In this document: positions 39,391 to 48,600 of the stretch, in pieces
Layout of the letters: every line of letters begins with the position of its first letter
Position numbering within the stretch: the first letter of the stretch is position 1
NCBI GenBank assembly: GCA_002839805.1
Contig: PGYT01000004.1
Coordinates: forward strand, 111,089-175,088
Length of the DNA stretch: 64,000 nt
Source of the DNA: Ignavibacteriae bacterium HGW-Ignavibacteriae-2
GTDB taxonomy: Bacteria; Bacteroidota; Ignavibacteria; Ignavibacteriales; Melioribacteraceae
Reading direction: 5' to 3'
Program-made: the position numbers and the translations under genes
The notes under the pieces: model-generated
Told to the model about the DNA's origin: nothing
Databases searched by the model: none
The model's input: only the letters and a program-made list of their open reading frames with translations

Positions 39391-39501
39391 AATTAATTCT
39401 CCCATATTCGAACGCGGATCAATTAAACCGCATCAGAAATTTGTTAATTCAACTTTTAAAATAAAACAAATGTCGCATATCAATTTTTTAACGTAAACAT
39501 T

Positions 39502-40335
39502 TTAATCATCTGTCTGTAAATTTTTATCAGGTACTTTTATATCGCCTAAAGGATAAAATGGCAGCATATTTTCATCCAGCCATTTATTAGATTCCACAGG
39601 ATTCATTTTCCAATTGGATGGACAATTTGAAACTACTTCTATAAAACAAGTACCTTTTTTAAGTTTTTGATACTCAAATGCTTTTAAGATAGCTTTTTTA
39701 GTTTTACGTACATTTACAGGTTTATGGACCGACTGCCTAGTGACATAATATGTACCCGGTAATTGCGCAACAAGTTCGGTAATTTTCAGAGGTGACCCCA
39801 TAGTTTCTACATCTCGCCCGAAAGGTGAAGTTGTAGATTTCATGTTCGGTAACGTTGTGGGAGCCATTTGTCCACCGGTCATTCCATAAATACCGTTGTT
39901 GATAAAAAGGATAAGAATATTTTCGCCTCGGTTACATGTATGTATCGTTTCACCTGTACCTATGGCTGCCAGATCGCCGTCGCCCTGATAACTAAAAACA
40001 TATTTTTCTGGCAGTACTCGTTTAATTCCGGTAGCAACCGCGGAAGCGCGGCCATGAGCTGCTTCAGACATATCTATATTTAAGTAATTATAAGCGAGAA
40101 CCGAACAACCCACTGGCGCAACTCCAATTATATCTGATGTAATTCCCAATTCTTCAATAACTTCGGCCAATAATCTGTGAACTACGCCATGACCGCAACC
40201 GGGACAATAGTGCATGGGAGTATCGTAAAGAACTTTACTTGGTTTTTCATAAACCAAATTTTCAGCATTACAGACACTTTCTTCTGCAATCATATTTTCA
40301 TAGTGCTGATCGTCAAGCATTGTTTTTTCGTTCAT
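39502..40335 (-). CDS. korB: 2-oxoacid:ferredoxin oxidoreductase beta subunit (TPP-binding)
   Basis: The 277-residue beta subunit binds thiamine diphosphate. HYCPGCGHGVVHRLLAEV gives the conserved CxxCG; SYQGDGDLAAIGTGETIH contains the GDG that opens the TPP/Mg site, and NNGIYGMTGGQMAPTT completes it. With alpha it oxidatively decarboxylates a 2-oxoacyl substrate to the acyl-CoA, reducing ferredoxin. The ATG overlaps the korA stop (ATGA). Substrate choice, 2-oxoglutarate or branched-chain, cannot be settled from sequence alone. Confidence 0.92.
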   Translation of the reverse strand: MNEKTMLDDQHYENMIAEESVCNAENLVYEKPSKVLYDTPMHYCPGCGHGVVHRLLAEVIEELGITSDIIGVAPVGCSVLAYNYLNIDMSEAAHGRASAVATGIKRVLPEKYVFSYQGDGDLAAIGTGETIHTCNRGENILILFINNGIYGMTGGQMAPTTLPNMKSTTSPFGRDVETMGSPLKITELVAQLPGTYYVTRQSVHKPVNVRKTKKAILKAFEYQKLKKGTCFIEVVSNCPSNWKMNPVESNKWLDENMLPFYPLGDIKVPDKNLQTDD

Positions 40336-41399
40336 TTTACACCCCCGGCAAATTTCTCTTCTAATTTTTCTAAAACTTCTTCAGGTGAAGGAACAACTCC
40401 TCCCATTCTACCATGAAAATACACAGGAACAGCACCTTCAACAGACAACCGAACATCCTCAACCATTTGCCCTGCATTCATTTCAACATCTAGTATACCC
40501 TTAACTTTGCCTGCATATTCTTTTAACTGAGCATATGGGAACGGAAATAATGAGATAGGCCTGAACACACCAACTTTAATTCCTTTGGCTCTGGCCATTT
40601 CAGCTGCTTTTTGACAAATTCTTGCCACTAATCCAAACGCAGTAATTATATAATCCGCGTCGTCACAGTCGGTAGCTTCGAAACGAATTTCATTCTTCTC
40701 AATTTCCCTGTATTTTGCTTGAAGGTGATTATTTAAAATTTCCATTTCATCCGCTTTTAGATGGAGTGAAGTTATAACTCTTCCATTGCCGTTTTTTCGT
40801 CCTGTAGTTGTCCAGCCTAAATCTTCAAAATGTCTAGTTTTTTGAGGTTGAAGTTCCACCTTTTCCATCATCTGCCCTAAAGCGCCGTCGGTTAAAATCA
40901 ATACAGGATTACGGTATTTAAAGGCTAGATCAAAAGAAAGCCCAACAAAATCGGACATTTCCTGAACGGTTGAAGGTGCAAGAACAATTAACTTATAATC
41001 ACCATGTCCTCCGCCTTTTACAGACTGAAAATAATCACTTTGACCTGGTTGAATAGTTCCTAATCCCGGGCCGCCACGATTTACATTTACGAGCAGGCAT
41101 GGTAATTCGGCACAAGCTATATAAGAAATTCCTTCCTGCATTAAACTCATACCGGGAGAAGAAGAAGAGGTCATTACTCGTTTTCCGGTTCCAGCGGCAC
41201 CGTAAACCATATTAATAGAAGCTATTTCACTTTCAGCTTGAAGGACAGTCATTCCCGTTCGTGAATTAGCTTCGCGGCTTAAATACTCAAGCACTTCCGA
41301 TTGAGGAGTTATTGGATATCCAAAATAAGCATCGCAACCCGCGCGAATTGCAGCTTCGGCTAATGCTTCGTTGCCTTTCATTAATTTTAATTCTTTCAT
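40332..41399 (-). CDS. korA: 2-oxoacid:ferredoxin oxidoreductase alpha subunit (Kor/Vor type)
   Basis: This is a 355-residue alpha subunit. LMKGNEALAEAAIRAGCDAYFGYPITPQSEVLEYLS (key parts MKGNEALAEAAIRAG and YFGYPITPQSE) is the pyrimidine-binding domain opening, and QAESEIASINMVYGAAGTG and TSSSSPGMSLMQEGISY are conserved. This subtype is often named VorB (3-methyl-2-oxobutanoate) as well as KorA (2-oxoglutarate). It overlaps korD and korB by four bases each, so the complex is made in step. The enzyme could run reversibly, as in the reductive TCA cycle of Chlorobi. Confidence 0.9.
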   Translation of the reverse strand: MKELKLMKGNEALAEAAIRAGCDAYFGYPITPQSEVLEYLSREANSRTGMTVLQAESEIASINMVYGAAGTGKRVMTSSSSPGMSLMQEGISYIACAELPCLLVNVNRGGPGLGTIQPGQSDYFQSVKGGGHGDYKLIVLAPSTVQEMSDFVGLSFDLAFKYRNPVLILTDGALGQMMEKVELQPQKTRHFEDLGWTTTGRKNGNGRVITSLHLKADEMEILNNHLQAKYREIEKNEIRFEATDCDDADYIITAFGLVARICQKAAEMARAKGIKVGVFRPISLFPFPYAQLKEYAGKVKGILDVEMNAGQMVEDVRLSVEGAVPVYFHGRMGGVVPSPEEVLEKLEEKFAGGVK

Positions 41400-41683
41400 T
41401 CTTTCACCGTTACTGTTATATCCCCAGTTACATTAGTTATTTTTGCAATTTGTTCTTTGTTTTTAGCCGTTTGACGGTAAACCGTTATTACACCATCAGG
41501 ACAAACAAGGGCACAATTAGTACAACCAGTACAGTTATCTTCTACTTTCACAATATATAAATAACCCTTTTTATTTACTTGTTTGCTTCTTTCCAAAGAA
41601 TCTTGCGGGCACGCATCCATGCACAATTCGCAACCTTTGCATTTTTCGATGTCTATAACAATATCACCTTTCACTTTTGCCAT
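41396..41683 (-). CDS. korD: 2x[4Fe-4S] ferredoxin subunit of the 2-oxoacid oxidoreductase
   Basis: This 95-residue protein has two cluster motifs: CKGCELCMDACPQD and CTGCTNCALVCPDG, each with a nearby conserved Pro. It is the electron-transfer (delta) subunit feeding external ferredoxin. The start is ATG 41683, supported by GGAGAA four bases upstream; the ATG at 41695 lies before that ribosome-binding site. It is the first gene of korDABC and is preceded by a terminator-like hairpin in the leader. Confidence 0.92.
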   Translation of the reverse strand: MAKVKGDIVIDIEKCKGCELCMDACPQDSLERSKQVNKKGYLYIVKVEDNCTGCTNCALVCPDGVITVYRQTAKNKEQIAKITNVTGDITVTVKE

Positions 41684-41710
41684 ATTGTTCTCCATAAATT
41701 CATTTAAAAA

Positions 41711-41741
41711 TAAAAAAGGTTACTAAAAACTTAGTAACCTT
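41711..41741 (-). terminator. Terminator-like hairpin in the kor leader
   Basis: AAGGTTACTAA at 41716-41726 and TTAGTAACCTT at 41731-41741 form a perfect 11-base stem with a four-base loop. On the minus strand it is followed by TTTTTTATTTTT, exactly as an intrinsic terminator, yet the next thing downstream is korD, 28 bases away. A small second hairpin (GGAAT/ATTCC, 41747-41760) lies just before it. It may be an attenuator or the end of an unannotated small RNA. Confidence 0.75.
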
Positions 41742-42489
41742 CTTTTGGAATCTTTATTCCATATAAAAATATTTAGAATATTTAGAATGTTTAGAAGTAA
41801 TATCTCAAGTAGTATTTGTTTGATACTTTTTATCATTCTATACCGAAAATTGTTAATGAAAACACTTAAAAAACTATGCCAAAAAACTGTTGAACTGATT
41901 TTAGTATTTCAAAGATACAAAAATCCGTTTAAGTCACAAAAATCTTGTGTGTTAAATCAGAACAAATTTTTCCAATAGTTTCTTTACCACTAATGAGAAA
42001 GAATTTCTGACAACATGAGAAATTGTTTTTAGCAATACTTGATAGGTTTTGAGTAGAAATCAAATTATATTTTTCAAAAGTACTTTTCTTAAAGATAAAT
42101 TTTTTCAAATATACCTTTAAAACTAAAATTTATTTATTATAACGTTATACAATAATTTAAATCAAAATCTTTCAATGACTGTGATCAGGGGATTTGTTCT
42201 GACCGCGTTATAAAGTAATATTCTCTGCAAAAATGTTTTTATGTTTAGTGCAATTGTTCGGTTTATTTAAAGGGCAGGTATGGGTTAGTGTAAACGAATT
42301 ATTTAAGATGCCATCTTGTTTAAATTTCGTATTTAGAAATGAACTCTATAATTATTAATTATTTGCATTCTGTTAAACTCCCGTTTCATTCTTAAATTGA
42401 ATCAATTTTTTTTAATGATGTACTCAGTAATATCTAAAATATTAAATTGTATTTTGTTAAATTCGTAAAAAATATTCTGTTGGTTGACC
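41742..42489. other. 748-base non-coding region between kor and the M19 gene
   Basis: This region is AT-rich and holds the two divergent promoters. A 77-codon plus-strand frame at 41745-41978 has no family features and starts inside the hairpin pair, so I do not accept it. Three imperfect copies of a nine-base unit (TTTAGAATA/TTTAGAATG/TTTAGAAGT) lie at about 41772-41798. No tmRNA, RNase P, SRP or 6S RNA signature was recognised. Because a terminator hairpin ends the region on the minus strand, an unknown minus-strand small RNA is possible. Confidence 0.5.
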
Positions 42490-44124
42490 ATGATTAAAAA
42501 GATACTCTACGTTTATGCTTTATTTATATTGAATTATAGTTATGCAAATTCGGTAAGCGGAATCATTAAGGATAATTTATTGAATGATCCTATCAGTTTC
42601 GCGAAGGTAATACTTTTCGATCAATCGTTCATAAAAATTGATTCTACTTTTTCTGACAGTGAAGGCAAATGGGAGATTCAATTTGATCCTACAAGTATCC
42701 ACGAAATACACCCGGTGCCGCTAACATTCAGAGTATTGCAGAATTACCCCAATCCGTTTAATCCATCAACAAAAATTAATTTCGAAATTATTATCCCAGG
42801 AAATGTAAAACTTATTATCAGCGATGTGCTGGGTCAAACTGTAGAGGAAAAATCTCAATTTATGTATCCGGGTTCATACTCAATTAATTGGAATGGCGCT
42901 GGAAGCGCGGGGGTTTATTTTTATACGATTGTCCATAATAATAAATCAATAACGAACAAAATGGTTCAGCTGGATGGGAATTTATCGGGAGGTTTCTCAG
43001 CAATTAGAAATACACCACATATAGAAAGTCCGCGTCTCGACAAATCTTTATCAGCACAATACAAAATTGTATTTTCCAAATTCGCGTATGTAAATGATAC
43101 TCTTAATGTGGAATTATTAGATGATAAGTATATTGAAACTGAAATGGAAACAATACACTCCAAAGCTATTCTTGTTGATTTGCACAATGACGTTTTGGAG
43201 AAAATGATAGATAATCCTAATTATAAACTGATGGATTTACATTCCTATAATCATACGGATATTCCACGTTTAAAATTAGGCGGAGTGGATGCAGAGTTTT
43301 TTGTAGTTTGGGTTGATCCCGGTACTTATGCTGGAAGATATTTTGAAACAGCCACTGAAATGGTTAACATATTTAAATCCGAAGCTTTCGATAATTTTAA
43401 CAATTTTCAACAGGGGTATAATGCCTCTTCGGTAATCACAATAGTGAACGATAAAAAAATATCAGGAATTTTGGCTGTTGAGGGTGGACACGCAATCGAA
43501 AATAGTATTAGTAATCTAAAATATTTGTACGACCAGGGGATGCGTTATTTAACAATTACCTGGAATAACAGTACAGACTGGGCGGTATCGGCGCAGGATT
43601 CAAGATCAAATTCTGTGGGATTATCTGAATTTGGCAAAAAAGTTATAAGGACAATGGATTCACTTGGAGTGATAATTGACGTTTCGCATACGGGAATAAA
43701 AACTATTGAAGATATACTTGAAACAACTTCAAATCCAATAATTGCAAGCCACTCAGGTGTGCGTTCTATAATGAATCATTACAGAAATTTGTATGATGAT
43801 CAAATTATTGCGATTGCAAAAAGCGGCGGAGTTATTGGTGTTGTATTTTATCCCCCGTTTTTAGGAACAAATAGTTCTGCGGTAAACATAAATACAGTTA
43901 TAGATCATATAGACTATATTGTTGATTTAGTTGGAGTGGATTATGTTGCCCTCGGAAGTGATTTTGATGGAATAGGAACTAATACGGTTAACGGTCTGGA
44001 GGACGTTAGCAAATTCCCCTTTTTAACTTATAAATTGCTCGAAAAAGGTTATACACGTAACGAAGTGGAAAAAATTCTTGGTGGAAATTTTATGCGCGTT
44101 TTCCAAAAAGTTTGTAAGAAATAA
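42490..44124 (+). CDS. Peptidase M19 (membrane dipeptidase family) with an internal sorting-type domain
   Basis: This 544-residue protein begins with a signal peptide (to about SYAN, residue 20). Residues ~22-66 (SGIIKDNLLNDPISFAKVIL, DSEGKWEIQF) look like the first half of a carboxypeptidase-regulatory-like beta-sandwich, and residues ~189-218 (YKIVFSKFAYVNDTLNVEL) like its second half. Between them, residues ~78-161 form a type A sorting-like domain (LQNYPNPFNPSTKINFEI to GVYFYTIVHNNKS). From ~223 follows a complete M19 dipeptidase: H232/D234 in DLHNDVL, AVEGGHAI, TWNNSTDWA, DVSHTG, SHSGVRS and GSDFDG. M19 enzymes are Zn-dependent dipeptidases. Start at ATG 42490; a TTG two codons upstream is also possible. 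Confidence 0.88.
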   Translation: MIKKILYVYALFILNYSYANSVSGIIKDNLLNDPISFAKVILFDQSFIKIDSTFSDSEGKWEIQFDPTSIHEIHPVPLTFRVLQNYPNPFNPSTKINFEIIIPGNVKLIISDVLGQTVEEKSQFMYPGSYSINWNGAGSAGVYFYTIVHNNKSITNKMVQLDGNLSGGFSAIRNTPHIESPRLDKSLSAQYKIVFSKFAYVNDTLNVELLDDKYIETEMETIHSKAILVDLHNDVLEKMIDNPNYKLMDLHSYNHTDIPRLKLGGVDAEFFVVWVDPGTYAGRYFETATEMVNIFKSEAFDNFNNFQQGYNASSVITIVNDKKISGILAVEGGHAIENSISNLKYLYDQGMRYLTITWNNSTDWAVSAQDSRSNSVGLSEFGKKVIRTMDSLGVIIDVSHTGIKTIEDILETTSNPIIASHSGVRSIMNHYRNLYDDQIIAIAKSGGVIGVVFYPPFLGTNSSAVNINTVIDHIDYIVDLVGVDYVALGSDFDGIGTNTVNGLEDVSKFPFLTYKLLEKGYTRNEVEKILGGNFMRVFQKVCKK

Positions 44125-44142
44125 TTGTTTCAAATAGATTAC

Positions 44143-44162
44143 AATTTATAGTTCTATAAATT
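44143..44162. repeat. 20-bp AT-rich palindrome between two exported-enzyme genes
   Basis: AATTTATAG-TT-CTATAAATT is a perfect nine-base inverted repeat between the M19 gene and the glycosidase gene. With a two-base centre it is more likely an operator or chance palindrome than a terminator. Confidence 0.35.
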
Positions 44163-44220
44163 TATTCAACCAGATTTTATATTATAAGTAAAGAAAATAA
44201 TTGCCCGGTAGAATAACTAA

Positions 44221-45807
44221 TTGAATAAACTGATTTTTATTATAATAACTTTACATTTATTTAATGTAATTGTACTTGCCCAATACGAAGACGACGGCGA
44301 GCGTGGAAAATATTTTTCTAAAATTAAGTACACCCAGACGCCTTTGCCCGAATTCGAAAAGTCCAAACATTTATTACCTTCGCCAATCTTAAAAACAAAT
44401 CCCGAATATGTAGATTTATATTGGCGCGCATGGGAATTAGCGTTTCAGCATTATAAAAAACCTCCTATCGGTTCACCGTTCGTATCAAATTTTATAGACG
44501 AAGCTTTTTCACAATCGATTTTCCAGTGGGATACTATTTTTATGATTATGTTCGCGCGTTATGCGGACCACATATTTCCTGCGATACAATCACTCGATAA
44601 TTTTTACTGCAGGCAGCATGAAAACGGTTATATATGTCGCGAAATTATTGAATCCGATGGTAGTGATTATATATTTTTAGACAGAAAACATACTATAAAC
44701 CCGCCATTGTTTAGTTGGGCAGAAGTTGAATCCTATAGAATAACCGGAGATGCATCCAGGTTTAAGTCTGTTTTGCCAGTGTTAGAGAAATACGCTGAAT
44801 GGCTGGAATTACACAGAAAAAAAACAAATACTGTGCATGGATTATACTGGCAAACCGGTTTAGGATCGGGAATGGATAACACTCCTCGCGATGGTTCGGG
44901 CTGGGTTGATATGTCCAGTCAAGTAGTTATGCAATACCGCGATATCGCCTTCATCTGCAAAGAACTGGGATTAAAAGATAAAGAAGAGTTATTTCTCGCC
45001 AAAGCTAAATTAGTTTCAGAGAATATAAACAAGTATATGTGGAATGAAGAAGATGGTTTATATTACGATGTGGATGATTCTGGGAATCAGCTTAAATGCA
45101 AATCTGTGGCTGCGTTTTGGCCAATGCTTGCCGGAGTTTCAAATACCAATCAGAACGAAAGGCTCCTCGATAATTTAAAAGATCCTCATTCATTTTGGAG
45201 AACAGTTCCTTTTCCATCATTAGCCGCTGACCATAAAGAATTTAAAGCCGCTGGGCAATACTGGCTGGGAGCTGTTTGGGCACCTACCAATGTGATGATT
45301 ATTAAAGGACTCGATAAAGTTGGCGAAGACGAGAATTATGAAAACCCTAATTTTTATAAGAATCCAGAAGTATTTAACGAATTCGCGAAACTGGCGTCAG
45401 CTAAATATTTGGATGCTATCTATTCGGTACTTAAACAGACAGGCACAATTTGGGAGAATTATTCATCTGAAGTATACGCTCGTGGGATTCCTTCGGCTCC
45501 TGATTTTGTCGGTTGGAGCGGGTGCGGCCCAATACAATTACTTATTGAGAATGTACTTGGTTTTAGACCGGATGGAGCTAATAACACGCTTAATTTCCAC
45601 TTGACAAGAATTGACGAACATGGAATTAATAATTTACATTTCGGCGATGTTACAACTTCAATTTTGTGCAAAGAAAGGAAAAGCATTAAAGAGAAAACTA
45701 TAATCGAAGTGAAAAGTGATAAAAGTTATAAACTTGTTGTTAAATCATATAATGGCAAAAGAATTTTTGAAATTAAAAATGGTGTACAAAACATAAAAAT
45801 GGAATAA
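44221..45807 (+). CDS. Exported trehalase-like (GH37/GH63-type) glycosidase
   Basis: This 528-residue protein has a signal peptide (MNKLIFIIITLHLFNVIVLAQ, cleaved before the Gln-Tyr) and an (alpha/alpha)6-type catalytic domain. YWRAWELAFQHYKKP, FQWDTIFMIMFARYAD, GLGSGMDNTPRDG and GWSGCGPIQLLIENVLG are typical of the trehalase/GH63 glucosidase superfamily, and a C-terminal beta region follows from ~ residue 445. It probably releases glucose from an alpha-glucoside; the substrate is not readable. No sorting domain is present, so the protein is probably periplasmic. The start is TTG, with only a weak ribosome-binding site. Confidence 0.82.
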   Translation: MNKLIFIIITLHLFNVIVLAQYEDDGERGKYFSKIKYTQTPLPEFEKSKHLLPSPILKTNPEYVDLYWRAWELAFQHYKKPPIGSPFVSNFIDEAFSQSIFQWDTIFMIMFARYADHIFPAIQSLDNFYCRQHENGYICREIIESDGSDYIFLDRKHTINPPLFSWAEVESYRITGDASRFKSVLPVLEKYAEWLELHRKKTNTVHGLYWQTGLGSGMDNTPRDGSGWVDMSSQVVMQYRDIAFICKELGLKDKEELFLAKAKLVSENINKYMWNEEDGLYYDVDDSGNQLKCKSVAAFWPMLAGVSNTNQNERLLDNLKDPHSFWRTVPFPSLAADHKEFKAAGQYWLGAVWAPTNVMIIKGLDKVGEDENYENPNFYKNPEVFNEFAKLASAKYLDAIYSVLKQTGTIWENYSSEVYARGIPSAPDFVGWSGCGPIQLLIENVLGFRPDGANNTLNFHLTRIDEHGINNLHFGDVTTSILCKERKSIKEKTIIEVKSDKSYKLVVKSYNGKRIFEIKNGVQNIKME

Positions 45808-45865
45808 TTTTTATAACTCAATTTAAATTAACGATAATAAAACTTTATAATAATGAAATAGAAGA

Positions 45866-46861
45866 ATGAGATATATACCATCATATATAAAACTTTTAAA
45901 CTCCGGTGAACTGAATCAAAGAGTTCGAAAAGCGAATAAAATATTAGAAGAGTGTGCTGGTTGTCCCCACGAATGTTCTGTTCAAAGAACAAAGGGTGAA
46001 ATTGGAATTTGTTTCAGCGGCTCCATGCCTGTAGTTTCATCATACACAAAACATTTAGGAGAGGAACCCGTTCTTTCAGGAACAAAAGGAGCGGGTAATA
46101 TATTTTTCGGAAATTGTAATTTGCGGTGTGTTTATTGCCAGAATTATGATATTAGTCAAAATTTTAAATCCGAGAAAATGAATGAAGTTACTATAGAAAA
46201 ACTGGCTGACATAATGCTAAAGCTGCAAGAATCCGGTTGCCACAATATTGGACTCGTCTCCCCTACCCATTTTGTTGTACAAATACTAAGCGCTATAAAA
46301 ATTGCCGCGGAAAACGGTCTTTATCTGCCAATTATTTACAACAGCAATGGTTATGATTCTGTTGAAATGCTCAAACTTTTAGAAGGAGTAATAGATATTT
46401 ATCTGCCTGATATTAAGTATGGAGATAATGACAGCGGCAAAAAATATTCGAAAGCGCCGAATTATTTCGATAAAGCCAAATTAGCCGTCAAAGAAATGTA
46501 CAGGCAAGTCGGAAGCCTATTAATATATGAAGATAATTTAGTGGTAAGAGGCTTAATAATAAGGCATCTTGTGCTTCCAAACGGGCTGGCGGAAACTGAA
46601 AATGTGTTCGATTTTATATCAAAAGAACTTGATAATAAAATCCATATTTCACTTATGTCCCAATATTACCCCGCCAACAAGGCCGAGGAAGAAATGTTAT
46701 TAAGCAGACAGCTTAGACACAACGAATATTCTAAGGCGGTTGATTTACTGGATATATACGGACTTACAAACGGGTGGATTCAGGAGATGGAAAGCAGTGA
46801 TTTTTACAGACCTCAATTTGAGACCGACAGAAAAAATCCTTTCAATCACAAACTTGAATAA
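45866..46861 (+). CDS. PflX-like radical SAM protein
   Basis: This 331-residue protein is of the pyruvate-formate-lyase-activase-like group (COG1313, PflX). An N-terminal Cys set (CAGCPHECSVQRTKGEIGIC) precedes the radical SAM motif CNLRCVYCQNYDIS, preceded by GAGNIFFGN. Later segments (PDIKYGDNDSGKKYS, VRGLIIRHLVLPNG) are typical. It uses SAM and a [4Fe-4S] cluster to start a radical reaction, but its target protein or substrate is unknown in this family, and no glycyl-radical enzyme lies nearby. It stands alone, with a helicase gene 143 bases downstream. Confidence 0.85.
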   Translation: MRYIPSYIKLLNSGELNQRVRKANKILEECAGCPHECSVQRTKGEIGICFSGSMPVVSSYTKHLGEEPVLSGTKGAGNIFFGNCNLRCVYCQNYDISQNFKSEKMNEVTIEKLADIMLKLQESGCHNIGLVSPTHFVVQILSAIKIAAENGLYLPIIYNSNGYDSVEMLKLLEGVIDIYLPDIKYGDNDSGKKYSKAPNYFDKAKLAVKEMYRQVGSLLIYEDNLVVRGLIIRHLVLPNGLAETENVFDFISKELDNKIHISLMSQYYPANKAEEEMLLSRQLRHNEYSKAVDLLDIYGLTNGWIQEMESSDFYRPQFETDRKNPFNHKLE

Positions 46862-46931
46862 CTAACACTAAAAATTTTTTCATCCCTCTTTAAATTGAAT
46901 TAATTATAACATAATTGTGAGTAACATTTTA

Positions 46932-46965
46932 TTGATATCTTTCCAACGTCTTTTCAGTATATTTG
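46932..46965 (+). promoter_or_regulatory. Candidate Bacteroidota-type promoter of the DEAD-box gene
   Basis: TTG at 46932-46934 and TATATTTG at 46958-46965 are 23 bases apart, resembling the Bacteroidota TTTG/TAnnTTTG promoter at about -33/-7. The start codon lies 40 bases further on. Only one case was checked, so this is weak. Confidence 0.35.
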
Positions 46966-47004
46966 TCAAATAAAAAATAATCATTAATAATAAAGAAGTA
47001 TTCC

Positions 47005-48585
47005 TTGTTAAAAAAATTTTCCAAAATGCTGAAAACCCTTCTAGGGGTTAAAACAAAACCTGCTGTCGCTTCATCGAAAACCGCAGCAAAAGAACCTAAA
47101 TCTCAAATCAAACAGAGCAGCATACCGTTTCCTCACGAAAATGCCAGGGGAACACATAAACCGAGGAGAAAACCTCATAGAAAAGAAACCCGTGAAGAAT
47201 ATAGATTAAGACACGAAAAGCGCGCTTTACAACTTCAAGAAAATGAGCCGCCGAAGGAGATTATTCCTCAGGTACCTTGGAACGATTCCGAATTCAAAGT
47301 GCCTGTTGTTGATGGCAAAACTCGTTTCCATGATTTAGAAATTCCAAAAGAAATATTACACGCAGTCTTCGATTTAGGATTTGAATACTGTACTCAGATT
47401 CAAGCAGAAACACTGCCAAGAGCTTTGACGAGTGAGGATGTAACAGCACAAGCTCAAACGGGAACTGGTAAGACTGCCGCATTTCTTATAACTATTTTCA
47501 ATCATATCCTCAAAAATCCTGTTGAAAAAAAATCTAAACGAGGAACTCCACGCGCTTTAATTCTTGCTCCAACACGTGAATTGGTTTTACAAATAGAGAA
47601 AGACGCCCGTTTATTGGGCAAATATACGCCATGTAAAATACTTTCACTTGTTGGAGGTATGGACTATATAAAACAGCAGAAAATTCTTCATCAAGAATCA
47701 ATAGATATTTTAATATGTACTCCAGGACGTCTTCTTGATTTTATGAGCAAAAGGATTGTGGATCTCCAAAGAGTTGAAATACTGATAATTGATGAAGCGG
47801 ATAGAATGCTCGATATGGGATTTATTCCGTCGGTTAAAAAGATAGTATTAAGTACACCTCAAAAAGCTAAAAGACAAACAATGTTTTTTACAGCGACTAT
47901 GACCACTGATGTTAAACGACTCGCGGAATCCTGGACACGGCAAGCTTTGGAAATTACAGTTCAGCCAGAAGATATTACATTGGATAGCATTGAACAGATA
48001 ACATATATAACAACAGTTGAAGAAAAACCAACTCTTCTTTATAATCTAATAATGCAGCGGAAATTAGAAAGAGTATTAATTTTTGTTAACCGTCGCGATG
48101 ATGCCCGAAAATTGAAAGAAACTCTTGATATCTATGGAATCAGCTGCGTGCTGTTATCAGGCGAAGTAGACCAGCGGCAGCGTATTAAACGTTTAGAGAA
48201 TTTCAGAGAAGGTAAAGCGCGCGTATTGGTAGCCACTGATGTTGCCTCACGCGGTATCCATGTTGATGCTATTTCTCACGTAATTAATTTTAATATGCCG
48301 CAAGATGTTGAAGAATATGTGCATCGTATTGGTAGAACAGGACGAGCCGGCGCTTCGGGAATTTCAATCAATTTTGCTGATGAATTTGATTCACACGAAC
48401 TGAGTAAATTAGAGGAATTTCTTGGTAAAAAAATTGAGTGTACTTTTCCTGAGGACAATTTACTTACTCCTATTCCTGAACTGTACTTAAATGCAAAACC
48501 TACTAAAGAATCTCCGAAACAGTATAAGAAAAAATATCCCAGTCGAAAAAATTCCGGACCTCGGAATAGAAGTGATAGAAAATAA
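47005..48585 (+). CDS. DEAD-box RNA helicase
   Basis: This 526-residue ATP-dependent RNA helicase has both RecA-like domains. Motifs in order: AQTGTGKT (I), APTRELV (Ia), TPGRLLDF (Ib), DEADRMLDMGF (II), FFTATM in place of SAT (III), VFVNRRDDA-like LIFVNRRDD (IV), ATDVASRGIHVD (V) and HRIGRTGRAG (VI). A basic N-terminal extension (~75 residues, with THKPRRKPHRKETREE) and a Lys/Arg-rich C-terminal tail probably bind RNA, as in RhlE/RhlB-type helicases. It is a single gene ended by a strong terminator. The first start is TTG; an in-frame ATG seven codons on is also possible. Confidence 0.93.
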   Translation: MLKKFSKMLKTLLGVKTKPAVASSKTAAKEPKSQIKQSSIPFPHENARGTHKPRRKPHRKETREEYRLRHEKRALQLQENEPPKEIIPQVPWNDSEFKVPVVDGKTRFHDLEIPKEILHAVFDLGFEYCTQIQAETLPRALTSEDVTAQAQTGTGKTAAFLITIFNHILKNPVEKKSKRGTPRALILAPTRELVLQIEKDARLLGKYTPCKILSLVGGMDYIKQQKILHQESIDILICTPGRLLDFMSKRIVDLQRVEILIIDEADRMLDMGFIPSVKKIVLSTPQKAKRQTMFFTATMTTDVKRLAESWTRQALEITVQPEDITLDSIEQITYITTVEEKPTLLYNLIMQRKLERVLIFVNRRDDARKLKETLDIYGISCVLLSGEVDQRQRIKRLENFREGKARVLVATDVASRGIHVDAISHVINFNMPQDVEEYVHRIGRTGRAGASGISINFADEFDSHELSKLEEFLGKKIECTFPEDNLLTPIPELYLNAKPTKESPKQYKKKYPSRKNSGPRNRSDRK

Positions 48586-48600
48586 TTGTGAGCTTATATT

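Noticed and set aside
41772..41798. Three nine-base direct repeats
   Set aside because: Too short and few for a CRISPR or iteron array; probably chance in AT-rich DNA.
41745..41978. Plus-strand frame of 77 codons in the kor/M19 gap
   Set aside because: It begins inside the leader hairpins, is dominated by Ile/Phe/Lys as expected of AT-rich random sequence, and has no family features.
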